Part shown: one piece after another, positions 32,201-42,680 of the stretch
Layout of the letters: each line of letters opens with the position of its first letter
How positions within the stretch are numbered: the stretch's first letter is position 1
Assembly: GCA_963575745.1 (NCBI GenBank)
Contig: CAUYUJ010003381.1
Coordinates: 291,227 to 355,226 of the forward strand
Source: Prorocentrum cordatum
Taxonomy: Eukaryota; Sar; Dinophyceae; Prorocentrales; Prorocentraceae
Reading direction: 5' to 3'
DNA: 64,000 bases
The notes under the pieces: generated by a model
Databases searched by the model: none
The model's input: only the letters and a program-made list of their open reading frames with translations
What the model was told of the DNA's origin: nothing
Program-made: the position numbers and the translations under genes

Positions 32201-32399
32201 GAGGACGGAAGGACCGCCAGAAAGTAATTTCAGACACGACGGTGTTTGAGGTGGGGCGCCAGTCAGGGGATTGGGAGCCCTCAAGAACTCCAAACAAACC
32301 AGGCAACACAAGACGCATGCTAACACGCCCACTCCGTGCAAGCACGGTGGAGGAGATTTTTCTAACATGCCTTCCAGGGGCTATGTTGGCTTCTTTTTC

Positions 32400-32985
32400 G
32401 GCCTTGGACGGTCCAAGAGACCCCCAGGAGGCCCCCAAGACGGCTTAAGATGCCTCCAAGACGGCCCAGGAGACGCCCAAGAGGCCGCAAGATAGCCCAA
32501 GAGCGCTCCAAAAGGGGCGAAGATGGCCCCAAGACGGTCCAAGAAGCCTCCCAGACGGCCTCAGAGGCCCCCACGAGGAGTTCCACGAGGGACTCCGGAG
32601 GCGAAACCCATTGCGTTCCCCAAGATTTTCCCCCTCGCCTTTTCGGGTCAAAAGCGGCCACACACTGGGGGCCTCTGAGGTCGCCCCAAACCGTCCCCAG
32701 AGGTTCCCAAACGGTCCTAGAGCGCCTCAAGACGGCCCAGGAGAGCTCCAAGAGGAGCCACGGAGGGCCCCACAGAGGCCCAAGAGCCTCCCAGGAGAGC
32801 CCCAAGGGAGCCAGAGGAGGCTCACACGAGGGCCCCGAGAGCGCCCCAAGCCGGCCCGAGCCCCCCAAGTCGGTCCAAGAGGGCCCAGAAAGCCCCCAAA
32901 CGGCCCAAAAGACCCCCATTAGGCCTCTAAGAGGCACTCCGAGATGCCTCCAAGAGCCTCTCACGAGGACCCACCAGAGCGGACC
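32400..32985 (-). repeat. 10-11 bp phrase array, inverted orientation
   Basis: The complement of the preceding array: units AGACCCCCAGG, AGGCCCCCAAG, ACGGCTTAAG, ATGCCTCCAAG at 10-11 bp. With 31290-32200 it forms a large imperfect inverted pair around about 200 bp. CCGTGCAAGCACGG palindromes sit at about 32334 and 33299. Confidence 0.9.
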
Positions 32986-33392
32986 GTGCCGTCAAACACT
33001 CACCGCCAAGGCTCCTCGCCCCGTCCTTGTATCCTTCGCCAAGCACTCTCTCACTCTTCGCTCTCTCAGTCTCCTCTCTCCCGCTCTCCTCTTCCCCCTC
33101 TTTCCAGTGCACTGTCCACGGCGGCCGTCCTACCGTGACTCGTACTCCAGCCTGCTCCAACAAGCATGCATGGCAATCCCTATGTCGAAACCGCTGCCGC
33201 GTGAACGGCCGCCGAACCCCGAGACCGTGTGAAACATCCGCTCCACGGACCCACTCTTTCCGTTCCCCTGCCGGCCCAGTTTCTAACACGTCCATTCCGT
33301 GCAAGCACGGTGGCGGATAAGGAACAGTGATCGAGACACCTCTCTCAGACGCAAATTGTTGGGTTCATTCCCGCCCGCTCGCCCAACATATA
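32986..33392. other. Unassigned sequence
   Basis: Includes the second CACGTCCATTCCGTGCAAGC phrase (33288-33307), shared with 32323. Nothing else recognised. Confidence 0.4.
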
Positions 33393-33555
33393 CAGTGCCG
33401 GTTTTAATACATGCTCCGCGTGCGGATCATGTATAAAAAATGCAGGGATTTAGTATTCAACGCAACGATGAGTCCATGCATAAATCTAATCATGAATTCA
33501 GCATGTAGTAAAATCACATATTTTTAGAAAATCCTATGTATGAAAAGTTGCCCTG
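33393..33555. mobile_element. Element Q, copy 1
   Basis: TACAGTGCCGGTTTTAATAC and inverted TATGAAAAGTTGCCCTGTA, TA at 33391-33392 and 33556-33557. AT-rich, with an internal palindrome CATGCTCCGCGTGCGGATCATG (in halves CATGCTCCGCG and TGCGGATCATG). Confidence 0.88.
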
Positions 33556-33599
33556 TAAGTCGTACCCGAGTCCCCGCGGACGCAGCGGGCGTCTTTGGA

Positions 33600-34075
33600 C
33601 AGACAGGTATGAGGAGCTGACAGAGACGCGTGCCAGACGCGCGCGCGCACCAGGCGCCCCCGGGGGTCCATGCGTGTCGGGTGCGCTTGATGCGCCACGT
33701 GCGCGGCGTGCTCCAGACGTGGCGGCAAGGGTGCCACATGCTCCACCCGCGCCCAGGGGGCGCCGCGCTCGGGGCACGCGCAGCGCCTGCCGGGTGCGCC
33801 CGCGCACTTCGGGGAGCAGGTCGGGCCCCCCGCGATCTTTGCCGAAAAGCACTGACGTGTCGCAGGGAATTGGCCATCACGATGTCGTGGTGGACCTGCG
33901 CGCAGCAGGCAATAATGCGCCAGCACACCCGCCGTCCCTGTCAGAAACGAGTGCAGAGCGATCTCGCGGGGTGCCCAGGCATGGTCCAGAGTGTGCCGCC
34001 GAGTGCGGTTTGTATCTATCTGCCCGCAGCACGTCCCGCCACCGTGCCAGTCCAGCAGTCTCGGTGGCTGCTGCT
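33600..34075. repeat. Composite segment R, copy 3
   Basis: GTGCGCC/GCGCAC-rich stretch (33630-33810) like 18.39-18.52 kb, followed by CCGAAAAGCACTGACG and an R unit (CCGCCGTCCCTGTCAGAAAC, 33928 on). Confidence 0.6.
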
Positions 34076-34083
34076 CGAATCGA

Positions 34084-34483
34084 TGAAGATGTTGATGGCG
34101 ATGACGATGAGACGATGATGATGCTGATGATGATGATGCTGATGATGCTGCTGATGATGATGATAACACGAGGAAGTAGACTGGCGAGCGATGGGAAAAC
34201 ATAGCATGACGATGATGAATTTGATGATTATCATGCTGGTGATGGAGGTGATGATCATGATGAGGAGGAGCGCGGATGAGGATGAGGATGAGGATGAGGA
34301 TGAGGATGAGGATGCGGGTAGGCGTGAGGATGAGGACCGGGGTGGTGGTGGTGATGGTGGTGTTGATGTTTATGGTGATGCTTCTGATGATGATGTTGAT
34401 GATGATGCTAACGATGCTAATGATGATGACTATGATAGTGATGATAGTGATGCTGATGGTGATAGCGATGGTGGTGGTGCTGG

Positions 34484-34537
<54 letters not shown>

Positions 34538-34538
34538 C

Positions 34539-34593
<55 letters not shown>

Positions 34594-35098
34594 GTGCCGG
34601 TGGTAATGATGACGACGACTCCGATGATAATGTTGGTGTTGTTGGTGGTGGTGGTGGTCATGGTGATGGTGATAGTGATGATGCTGAGGAGGATACCGGG
34701 CGCGAGAACGAGGATGGTGGTCATGATCATGATGATGTTGATGATGACGACGGTGACGATGACGATGCTGATGCTGATCCTGATGCTGATGCTGATGGAA
34801 ATGATGACCATGCTGATAACGATGACGATGACGATAATGAGGATGATGAGGATGATGAGGATGCTGATGATGCTGATGATGCTGATTGTGATGTTAATGA
34901 TGCTGATGATGATGGTGATTGTGATGTTGGTGGTCATGATCAGCATGATTATGATGATAATGGTAATGATGCTGATGCTGTTGCTGACGATGATGCTGCT
35001 GATGATGATGCTGATGCTGGTGATGATGATGCTGATGATGGTGATGATGATGATGCTGATGCTGATGCTGATGATGATGCTGATGCTGATGCTGATGC

Positions 35099-35181
<83 letters not shown>

Positions 35182-35250
35182 GTGATGTCGAGGAGGAAGA
35201 GGAGGAGGAGAGAGGAGGAGGAGGAGGAGGAGGAGGAGGAGGAGGAGGAG
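34084..35250 (+). repeat. 1.1-kb GAT array followed by GGA
   Basis: (GAT)n with GCT, GGT and GAC variants to about 35185, then GGA to 35250. All frames are open for long distances and encode poly-Asp, poly-Met or the complementary Ile/His/Ser strings. Confidence 0.97.
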
Positions 35251-35369
35251 GCATGCGGCGTCGCCTTCTGCTGCCGGCTCGCAGCGTGGGCCCCGGGGGA
35301 GGCCCCAGGCGTCCCTCCCGGGGGCCGGCCGGCCATCCCGTGGCGCTCTTTCTCCTTTCCGCGGCCAGC

Positions 35370-35905
35370 CGAGGGCCCTTCTCCGAGGAGAGCCGAAGAC
35401 GGAGGGCCCCTCTCCGAGGGCCCCTCTCCGAGGCGCCCCTCTCGAGGGCCCCTCTCCGAGGAGAGCCGAAGGCGGAGGCCCCTCTCGAGGGCCCCTCTCC
35501 GAGGGCCACCTCTCCGAGGAGAGCCGAAGGCGGCGGAGGGCCGCCCCCGCCGATGGATCGCTCTCCGTGCGCGATGGGCGGCGAGGGCCCCTCTCCGAGG
35601 AGAGCCGAAGGCGGCGGAGGGCCGCCCCCCGCCGAGGGAGCGCCCGCCGTGCTCCAGGGGCGGCGAGGGCGGGCCTGGGCCGGCCGCCCCGCCGTGGGGC
35701 GCCGCCCCTCGCCGGGGGGGCCTAAAACGACGCGAAGATCGGGACAAAATCGGATCGGGGTAGCTCGAAATCTCCTCGGAGAGGGGCCCTCGGAGAGGGG
35801 CCCTCGAGAGGGGCCTCCGCCTTCGGCTCTCCTCGGAGAGGGGCCCTCGAGAGGGGCCCTCGAGAGGGGCGCCTCGGAGAGGGGCCCTCGGAGAGGGGCG
35901 GGTTT
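35370..35905. repeat. Minisatellite with inverted half
   Basis: Units built from GGGCCCCTCTCCGAGG and AGAGCCGAAGGCGGAGG run forward at 35370-35640. The complementary CTCGGAGAGGGGCCCTCG, GCCTCCGCCTTCGGCTCTCC runs at 35770-35905. The two halves can pair. Confidence 0.85.
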
Positions 35906-35930
35906 GGAGGATGTATTGGGCGCCGCGGCC

Positions 35931-35981
35931 GCTCCAGAGCGTTCCGGAGCGCTCTGATAGCGCTCCGGAACGCTCTGGAGC
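35931..35981. repeat. Perfect 23-bp hairpin
   Basis: The arm 35931-35953 (GCTCCAGAGCGTTCC, then GGAGCGCT) is an exact inverted complement of 35959-35981, with the 5-nt loop CTGAT. The arms themselves contain GGAGCGCT/AGCGCTCC palindromic parts. No T-run follows. Confidence 0.95.
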
Positions 35982-36139
35982 GATTCATCCCGATCCCAGC
36001 CCTGTTGTAGGGCCCCTTTGCCGCCATGGCTTGGAACGGCTGGGCGCTGCTGCCTGGCGACGTCGCGGGCCGTGCGGTTTCGATGCCGTGGCGGTCAGGG
36101 TAGCGAGGGGCAGCGAAGCCGGGACGAGCAGCCAGTTTC

Positions 36140-36660
36140 GGAAGCCAGAGCGAGGGATACAACGAAGCCCGAGCGAGGGATAGAACGGAGCCAGAGCGAA
36201 TATGGAAGCAGCCAGAACGAGGCATAGCGAAACCAGAACGAGGGATCACGAGACCAGAACGAGGGACAGCGAGGGACAACGAGGGACTCCGCTCCAGCCC
36301 TGCCCGTCCCCGCGGCCTGGGCCTCAACCCCCGCTCGGGTGAGTGCCAGAAGTGCCCCCCCTGGCCCAACGAGGTGCCCCCCCCAGGAACTCAAGGTGCA
36401 CCCCTCACGAGGCCCACAGGGCCCCAGGTGCTCCAAGGTGGAGCGAAAAGCTGGGGGCACCTTAGGCCAGGGGCACATTTAGTTAGGTGTTCGATTGATT
36501 ATGGACCCCTTGCTGAATGCAACCGTCCAGTTTTCGCGCCGAAGACCGCTGGAAACCGCCAGAGACCGCGGTAAACCGCCGAGGAGCGTCCGAAGACCGC
36601 CGAAGACCGCCGAAGACCGCCCGAAGGGCGCCGAAGACCGCCGGCGACGGCCCAGTCCGC
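36140..36660 (+). repeat. Two short degenerate minisatellites
   Basis: 36140-36290 repeats AACCAGAACGAGGGATA-like units of about 18-22 bp. 36540-36660 repeats CCGAAGACCG-like 10-bp units. Confidence 0.75.
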
Positions 36661-36832
36661 GGCGACCGCGGGTCGGGGGCGGACCGCCGTAGCCGGTGAG
36701 GCTCGGGGTGCCTGTGGCTCTCACCGCGCCCTAGGCCCCCTGCAGCACCAGACTGCGGCGACCGCAACCAGTTTTTGCGCAGCGAGCAGAGAGCACAGCA
36801 CAACGTCGCGTGTTGATCCCGAGCCATTCCAC

Positions 36833-37470
36833 CCCTCCTCCTCCTCCTCCTCCTCCTCCTCCCCCTCCTCCTCCTCCCCCTCCTCCCTCCCCCTCCTCCT
36901 CTCCTCCTCCTCCTGCTCCTCCTCCTCCTCCCTCCTCCTCCTCCTCCCTCCTCCTCCTCCTCCTCCTCCTCCTCCTCCTCCTCCTCCTCCTCCTCCTCCC
37001 CTCCTCCCCCCTCCTCCCCCTCCTCCTCCTCCTCCTCCTCCTCCTCCTCCTCCTCCTCCTCCTCCTCCTCCTCCTCCTCCTCCCCCTCCTCCTCCTCCTC
37101 ATCCTCGACGCCCCGAGCACCCGCGGCGCGCGCGCGCGCCAGTGCCGTGGCAGCCGCCCCCGCCCGCGGCAGCCTGCCCGCCCCCGCCGCCGGGCCTCCG
37201 CGCGCCGCCCGGCCTCGAGGCGCCCCTGGCGGCCTGCGGCTTGGGGGGACCGACCTCCTCCTCCTCCTCCTCCTCCTCCTCCTCCTCCTCCTCCTCCTCC
37301 TCCTCCTCCTCCTCCTCCTCCTCCTCCTCCTCCTCCTCCTCCTCCTCCTCCTCCTCCTCTCCTCCTCCTCCTTCCTCCTCCTCCTCTCCCCTCCCCCTCC
37401 CCCTCCCCCTCCTCCTCCTCCTCCTCCTCCTCCTCCTCCTCCTCCTCCTCCTCCTCCTCCTCCTCGAGGC
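36833..37470 (+). repeat. Two TCC arrays around a GC-rich spacer
   Basis: (CTC)n at 36833-37108 and 37255-37470 separated by about 145 bp of GC-rich sequence. Both strands show long open frames that are repeat translations only. Confidence 0.95.
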
Positions 37471-37556
37471 GGCCTGCGGCCCTGGGGGGCGGGCTGCGCT
37501 CTCTCGGAGGCAGGGGCGCGCTCGCGGAGGCAGCCTCGCCTCGCAGGCCTAGAGCT

Positions 37557-37727
37557 TGACACCAACACCAATATCGGCGGAGTGCCTCCACCGAGGGAAG
37601 ATGATCCCGATCTCGGTGACGGTGGCCGAAGTATTACCGAAGTGACCGGAGTATTACCACCAACACCGACATCGAGGATCATCTCCCCCCTGTGGAGGCA
37701 ACACCCTGTGTTGGTGTTGGTGCCCAT
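37557..37727. mobile_element. Foldback DD
   Basis: ACACCAACACCAATATCGG...GTGCCTCCAC...GATGATCCCGATCTCGGTG pairs with CACCGACATCGAGGATCATC...GTGGAGGCAAC...GTGTTGGTGTTGG. Single copy in the window. Confidence 0.75.
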
Positions 37728-37794
37728 CTCTGGGCCTCCCATCGCCTCCTCGGTCCATCCTTACTCCCGGGTGTCTCGATGAGCGTGCGGGGAG

Positions 37795-38033
37795 GTTCCC
37801 CCCCCCGACGGGGGTCCACCTCGCCTCGCTGCGCCGCGACGGGGGTCGGAGCGCCGTCGGCGCGCGGTGGCTGCCCGCGACGGGGGTCGACGTGGGGCTG
37901 TCGGCGGGGGCGACGCCCCCCCGACGCTTATTAAGACCTCCTCCTCCTCCTCCTGCTCCTCCTCCTCCTTCCCCTCCTCCTCCTCCTCCTCCTCCTCCTC
38001 CTCCTCCTCCTCCTCCTCCTCCTCTTCCGATGG
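37795..38033 (+). repeat. CGACGGGGGTC triplication and TCC array
   Basis: CGACGGGGGTC occurs at about 37815, 37847 and 37878. (CTC)n follows at 37938-38033. Confidence 0.8.
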
Positions 38034-38130
38034 CCAGCCCAGCTCGAAAAGTTTCGACATGTGCGTCCCAGGGCGTCGCAGCCGGAGCGCGCAGCCTCAC
38101 GGCGGGAGCCGGGGAGACACCCCGCTGTTG

Positions 38131-38436
38131 CCTCCAGGTGGCCATGGGCTTCTTGGTTGCTATGGTACTCCAGATTTCGTAATAAAAGGGAGGGGGTCTG
38201 GACCCTCCAAGACAAGCCATTTCAGACCCCCCCCGTGGGAGAACCCTCCAAAACATCGTCCCCAGACCCCCCCAGGCCCTCCAAGATAGCCTGGAAGAGA
38301 CCCCCCCCGAAATGAGACCCCCTCCCTTTTATTACGAAATCTGGAGTAAGCGTGACGTTCCCACACGGAAGATCACCGGACGTCCTGGGGTCTCAGGGTT
38401 GGGTTTCTTGTGGAGGGTTTCTTGTGGTCGAGCTCC
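38131..38436 (+). mobile_element. Element X, partial, interrupted by H
   Basis: TTGCCTCCAGGTGG...GGGCTTCTTGG before H, and GCGTGACGTTCCCACAC, GGACGTCCTGGGGTCTCAGG, TTTCTTGTGG after H, in X order. About 12-15 bp of X is missing at the junction. Confidence 0.65.
38168..38346. mobile_element. Element H, copy 3
   Basis: TA-flanked (38166-38167, 38347-38348). CTCCAGATTTCGTAATAAAA and TTTTATTACGAAATCTGGAG are perfect inverted copies over at least 20 bp, extending through AGGGAGGGGGTCT/AGACCCCCTCCCT. Confidence 0.93.
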
Positions 38437-38837
38437 TACTTCAGGGGGAGATGCATCGACCCCTCAGTCGTCCATTGATCGTAACTGGGGGGAGGTGCAT
38501 AGCGGCGATGGGCAACGCGGGAGGATAGACATAAGGGGGATAGGGTGGACAACGATAGGGTGGCAACGACAGGGGGGGATCTGCACAGGGGGAGGTGCAT
38601 CGAGGTTCGAGTTCGGGGTTTGAAGTTTCTGGATGTTTTCGTCGGTTCTCGGCGGTCTTTGCAACTCAGGGATGCGTTCCAGCAGCGACCGGGGGTACCA
38701 GAATCGTCCCAAACGGCCGCCAGAGAGCCGAGCTGTGGCTCATCAACCACCAGACACGGGAATAACCCCAGGAAGCATTTAAGAACCCCCCCCCCTCCAG
38801 CACATCGATAACCCTTCCGCACCATCATCCATATCCG

Positions 38838-38919
<82 letters not shown>

Positions 38920-39029
38920 GTGTCCGGGTGCTACAGCTATCGTTCGGTTATTTCGGCCCTTCGGAATATCGAATAAAAAACGCGGTGCTACGATATCGCC
39001 GGGGGGGTTCTTAAATGCTTCCTGGGGTT
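38437..39029. other. G fragment and CAT array
   Basis: GATGCATCGACCCCTCAGTCG and CCATTGATCG (38449-38480) resemble the start of element G. (ATC)n fills about 38840-38921. GAACCCCCCCCCCTC and GGGGGGGTTCTTAAATGCTTCC (about 38770-38795 and 39000-39025) are inverted around the CAT array. Confidence 0.65.
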
Positions 39030-39165
39030 AGGCATGCGGAGGGAGGCATCGACCCCCAATCGTCCACTGATCGCCAGGAAGGACTCGACGGCCCCTCCCC
39101 GCCCAGGAGTTTGGGGATCCGCCAGCGGAGGCCGACCGCCGATCTCTCGGCGGCGCTCGGACGAG
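39030..39165 (+). mobile_element. Element G, copy 2
   Basis: GGCATCGACCCCCAATCG, CCACTGATCGCC and GCCGACCGCCGATCTCTCGG in G order. Confidence 0.6.
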
Positions 39166-39189
39166 GAAAGGTACTTGCCCATATCGCTA

Positions 39190-39345
39190 CCCTTCCTCGT
39201 GGGCGCCTTTTCGGGCCTCCTGGGAGGCCCTCGTCGCCACTTTCTGGGCCTCCTGGGAGGCCCTCGTCGCCACCGCTGGATTCGTTGCGAGATCATTGTC
39301 AGAACGCACCCCGGGAGAGGCCATGGGGGAGCAGCGGTGCCGGTA
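39190..39345 (+). repeat. Family S1, copy 3
   Basis: GGGCCTCCTGGGAGGCCCTC and GTCGCCAC occur twice, then CGCTGGATTCG and a GGGAGAGGCC...GAGCAGCGG segment. Confidence 0.75.
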
Positions 39346-39418
39346 ATTTTCTAGAGAGTCCAGGCCGCATTGGATATATAGGTGTACACCTTGCCCGCAG
39401 AAGTAAGGGCCACTTCTC

Positions 39419-39619
39419 GAGCGGTGGCGAAGCATCCTGGCTTGCCTATCAGTGGTCTGCACGACATGTTCTTAAGAACATTTGTGGCTGAGACTTCCTT
39501 GCTTTGGCACGTCGGGAATTTGTCCTATAAAACATTCTTGTGCTCTCAGAACATGCTCGGGGTTCTAAGAGCATGTCGTGGTAGGCCTGTAGGAATGCCG
39601 GGACGGTCGGCCCCTGCTC
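39419..39619. mobile_element. Element E, copy 2
   Basis: GAGCGGTGGCGAAGCATCC...CACGACATGTTCTTAAGAAC pairs imperfectly with GTTCTAAGAGCATGTCGTGG...GGACGGTCGGCCCCTGCTC. Confidence 0.72.
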
Positions 39620-40289
39620 AAATGTCTGGGTTCAAGAGGGGCTATGATTTTTTGGGCCGCTCCTCAGATCTAGGTCAGAAGGCCTGTTCGTGGACGAGGC
39701 TCGCCGTGGCGAGAGCAAGCCCCTTCGCTCCTTGCTCGGCAGTCCTTCTGCTAGCGCGATGGCTGTACGCTGTCTGTGCTGACAGTTCTGCTTCCCCCCC
39801 CTTCCGTACTTGTGCAGGTCCTTGTTTGCTTCCCATCTTGCTTCTCCCCCGTCCGTCTCGCTTCACGCTCTCGCGCTGCACAGTCTTGGAGAGCCCGACT
39901 AATCGGCGCCATGGCGGCACCGCTCTGTTCCTAGTGGGACCGCGCCCCAGCGCGACGGGGGCGCCCGTTCCCGTCCCCGTTCCCGTTCCCCCCTCCGTAC
40001 TTGGTTATTCTCTTGTGGATGTTGTCGATCATACACCAGGTACGAGCCCCAATCAGTGGACGGTTTTCGCTGACGACCCGGAGCCCGGGAATAACCGGGA
40101 ACCCGGAACCCGGAACCGGGAACCCGGAAACCCAGCTGGCTACCAAATTCGGCGGGAATGTTTCGCCAGCTCTCTCAGCTTCCGCCAGGACCCCGTCACA
40201 GCGCACGCACTGATTGGGGCAGAACCCCAGGGGGGGGGGCTCCGCGCTGCTTCCTGTGGTCACTCGGACCCTATCTGGGCGACGGTCAC
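39620..40289. other. Unassigned sequence with CCCGGAA run
   Basis: No gene recognised. A run of CCGGGAACCCGGAA-like units is at 40083-40128 and GTTCCCGTCCCC units at about 39965-39990. Confidence 0.45.
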
Positions 40290-40450
40290 CACCCACCAAA
40301 CCACCCCAACCCAACCCGAAGGCTTCAATTTGCCCTCCATTTCCAGTGGGGGGGGGTCGGGGAACATCGAGAAAACACATATGGAACCCGTACCCCCCCC
40401 AACCCGAAATTTGGGTCTTCGGGTTGGGTTGGGGTGGTCTGGTAGGTAGT
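40290..40450. mobile_element. Element Y, copy without array
   Basis: CCAAACCACCCCAACCCAAC and CCGAAGGCTTCAATTTG pair with AAATTTGGGTCTTCGGG, TTGGGTTGGGGTGGTCTGG. Compare the expanded copies at 23.6 and 29.0 kb. Confidence 0.85.
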
Positions 40451-41319
40451 CAGACGGCGACGGGAGCAAACGAGGTCGCCCGCACGGACAGTGGCGCGCC
40501 AGCTGCCCGCGCAAAGGGGTCGCGCGTGGGCGCCATCCTCTCCGCGCGGCGTGCCGCGCTGGCGGTGTGCGTGGGCCACCGCGTCAGGTCGCTGAGCCAA
40601 CTCGCCGAAGACCAGTTTTTGTTTGCTCGTCGCTCAGTGGGGCGGTCTCCATCCCCCCCCAATCGCCCTCATTCCTCTCCGAGGCGGGAAGTTGTACTTG
40701 ACCACCGCCTGGAGGATGAATTTGGATGAATTTTCGGGGACGTCGGCAGGCAGTGGATCTGGATATACTCGGGCCCCCAGGGACCAAACTATATCCATAT
40801 CCACCGCACGCTGGGGCACGAGGACGTCGGTTCCCATGCGGTGGATATGGATAAATCCCCGCCTCGCTCCTCGTCCCTCCTCTCAGGATCGAAGGACGGG
40901 ACCGTTGACCAGCCTCGAGGTGCGCTCTGGTCGGGAGTTCGACGGGAACCCGCCCGCGGCAGCGAGATGTCTTCCCGAAAGGCCCCAGAGAGCCCAAACG
41001 GTGTGCGTGTGTGTGTTGACAAGCATCGACCTTCGACCCTCGATCGTCACCCTCGTCCTCCTCTGCGATGTGCCCTGCGGCACGATCCATCCCCCGAGCC
41101 CAAGATGCCCACACTGCTCATAAAACAGCCAAACACCCATACCTCTTGGCGATGGGAACTGACCATCGTGTCCCCCGCCTCACCCCGCCTATCCTCCTCC
41201 CGACCGAGCCCCAGTCCTGGCAAGTCATCGCAAACAACGAGGCCCGGACCCGGCGAAGTGAGTCAGCGACAGTCCGAAAGTGCCAAGATGAGAGAGAGCG
41301 TGATTCACCGCCGTTTTTT
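40451..41319. other. Unassigned sequence with a 17-bp perfect hairpin
   Basis: TATCCATATCCACCGCA (about 40794-40810) and TGCGGTGGATATGGATA (about 40837-40853) are exact inverted complements. Nothing else recognised. Confidence 0.6.
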
Positions 41320-42680
41320 TACGGAAAATTCTCCCCCCCCTCTTCCTCCGCAACCCGGGGGTCCCCCCGCCCCTCCGAAGTTCCCATCCCCCCCCCCCCT
41401 GCTCGAACCCCTCCCCCCCTCCCCCCTTCCTTCCCCTGTCCCCCCCCCCCTAACACCTCCCCCCCCCTCCGGAAAAGAGGGTCACTACCAGGGGGGGGTC
41501 ACTACCGGTTCGAACCCCTCCCCCCTCCCTCCCCCCACGGACTCCCGGGTCCCACCACCGTCCTCACCACCGCCCTCACCACTGCCCCCACCACCACCGT
41601 CCCCATCACCCATCACTGTCCCAATGTCCCCACTGTCCCCTCACATGCCCCCACCACCGTCGCACTGTCCCCACTGTCCCCGCCACTGTCCCCACCACTG
41701 TCCCCATTGTCCCCACCTCTGTCCCACTGTCCTCACTGTCCCCACCTCTGTCCCACTGTCCCCTCTGTCCCCATCACTGTCCCACTGTTCCCAGTATCCC
41801 CGCCGCTGTCCCACTGAGCTGTCCCACTGTTCCCGCCACTGTCCCACTGTCCCCACTGTCCCCACCTCTCTCCCCACTGGACCACTGTCCCATTGTCCCA
41901 CCACCGTCCTCACCACTGCCCTCACCACTGTCCCCACCACCACCGTCCCCACCACTGTCCCACTGTCTCCGTCACTATCCCACCGCCGTCGCACTGTCCC
42001 CACTGTCCCCACCACTCTCCCCACTGCACCACTGTCCCAACTGTCCCCACCACTGTCCCACTGTCCCCACTATCCCCACCACGGTCCCACTGTTCCCACT
42101 GTCCCCACCGCTGTCCCACTGTGCTGCCCCACTGTCCACACTGTCCCCACCACTGTCCCCGCTGTCCCCACTTCTCTGACCACTGTACCCACTGTCCCAC
42201 CACCGTCCTAACCACCGCCCTCACCACTGTCCCCACCACCACCGTCCCCACCACTGTCCCACTGCTGTCCCCACCACCCCCGCCAGTGCCCCCGCCACTG
42301 TCGCACTGCCCCAACTGTTCCCACACTGTCCCCACCACGGTCCCACTTTCCCCACCGTCCCCACTCCCCACCACCATCCCCACCACCGTCCCAACCACTG
42401 TCCCCACCAGTCCCCAATCCAGAGTGGGAGAGGAGGGGGAGTCTTTGCGGCGAGGGGGAGGCTGGGGGGGGTTCGAACCGGTAGTGACCCCGCCCGGTTT
42501 TCCAGGAGGGGGGGGTGGAGGGGTTCGAACCGGTAGTGAACCCCCCCCCCTTTTCATGATCGACCGGGGAGGGGGGCGGAAGGGGGAGTTGGAACCCCCA
42601 GTGATCCCCCCCCGGTTTTCGAGAGGGGGAGGGGGGACGGGTTGGAACCCCCCGGTGACCCCTTCCCGGTGTTCTGCCAG
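41320..42680. repeat. C-rich foldback enclosing a CCCCACTGTC minisatellite
   Basis: About 41540-42420 is a degenerate tandem array of CCCCACTGTC and CCCACCACTGTC units. The flanks are inverted: GTCACTACCGGTTCGAACCC at 41498-41517 against GGGTTCGAACCGGTAGTGAC near 42466-42485, again at about 42520-42540. The frames read Thr/Val/Pro/Ser repeats and are not genes. Confidence 0.85.

Noticed and set aside
32323-33318. CCGTGCAAGCACGG as a histone-type or regulatory RNA stem-loop
   Set aside because: Two copies only, in phrase-array DNA, with no coding region upstream.
33534-35747. 737-codon open frame on the minus strand and its 588/495-codon plus-strand counterparts
   Set aside because: Most of the length is the GAT array translated as Ile/Ser/Thr or Asp/Met runs, continued through GGA and the 35.4-kb minisatellite. 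No domain is visible.
36483-37742. 419-codon Gly/Arg/Glu-rich frame
   Set aside because: Translation of two GGA/TCC arrays; homopolymeric in all frames.
39382-40449. 355-codon frame with varied composition
   Set aside because: It reads through element E at its start and element Y at its end, so it is assembled from non-coding repeats.
41498-42540. GGTTCGAACC words as possible tRNA T-arms
   Set aside because: No acceptor, D-arm or anticodon arm at the right distances, and the words lie in inverted C-rich repeats.
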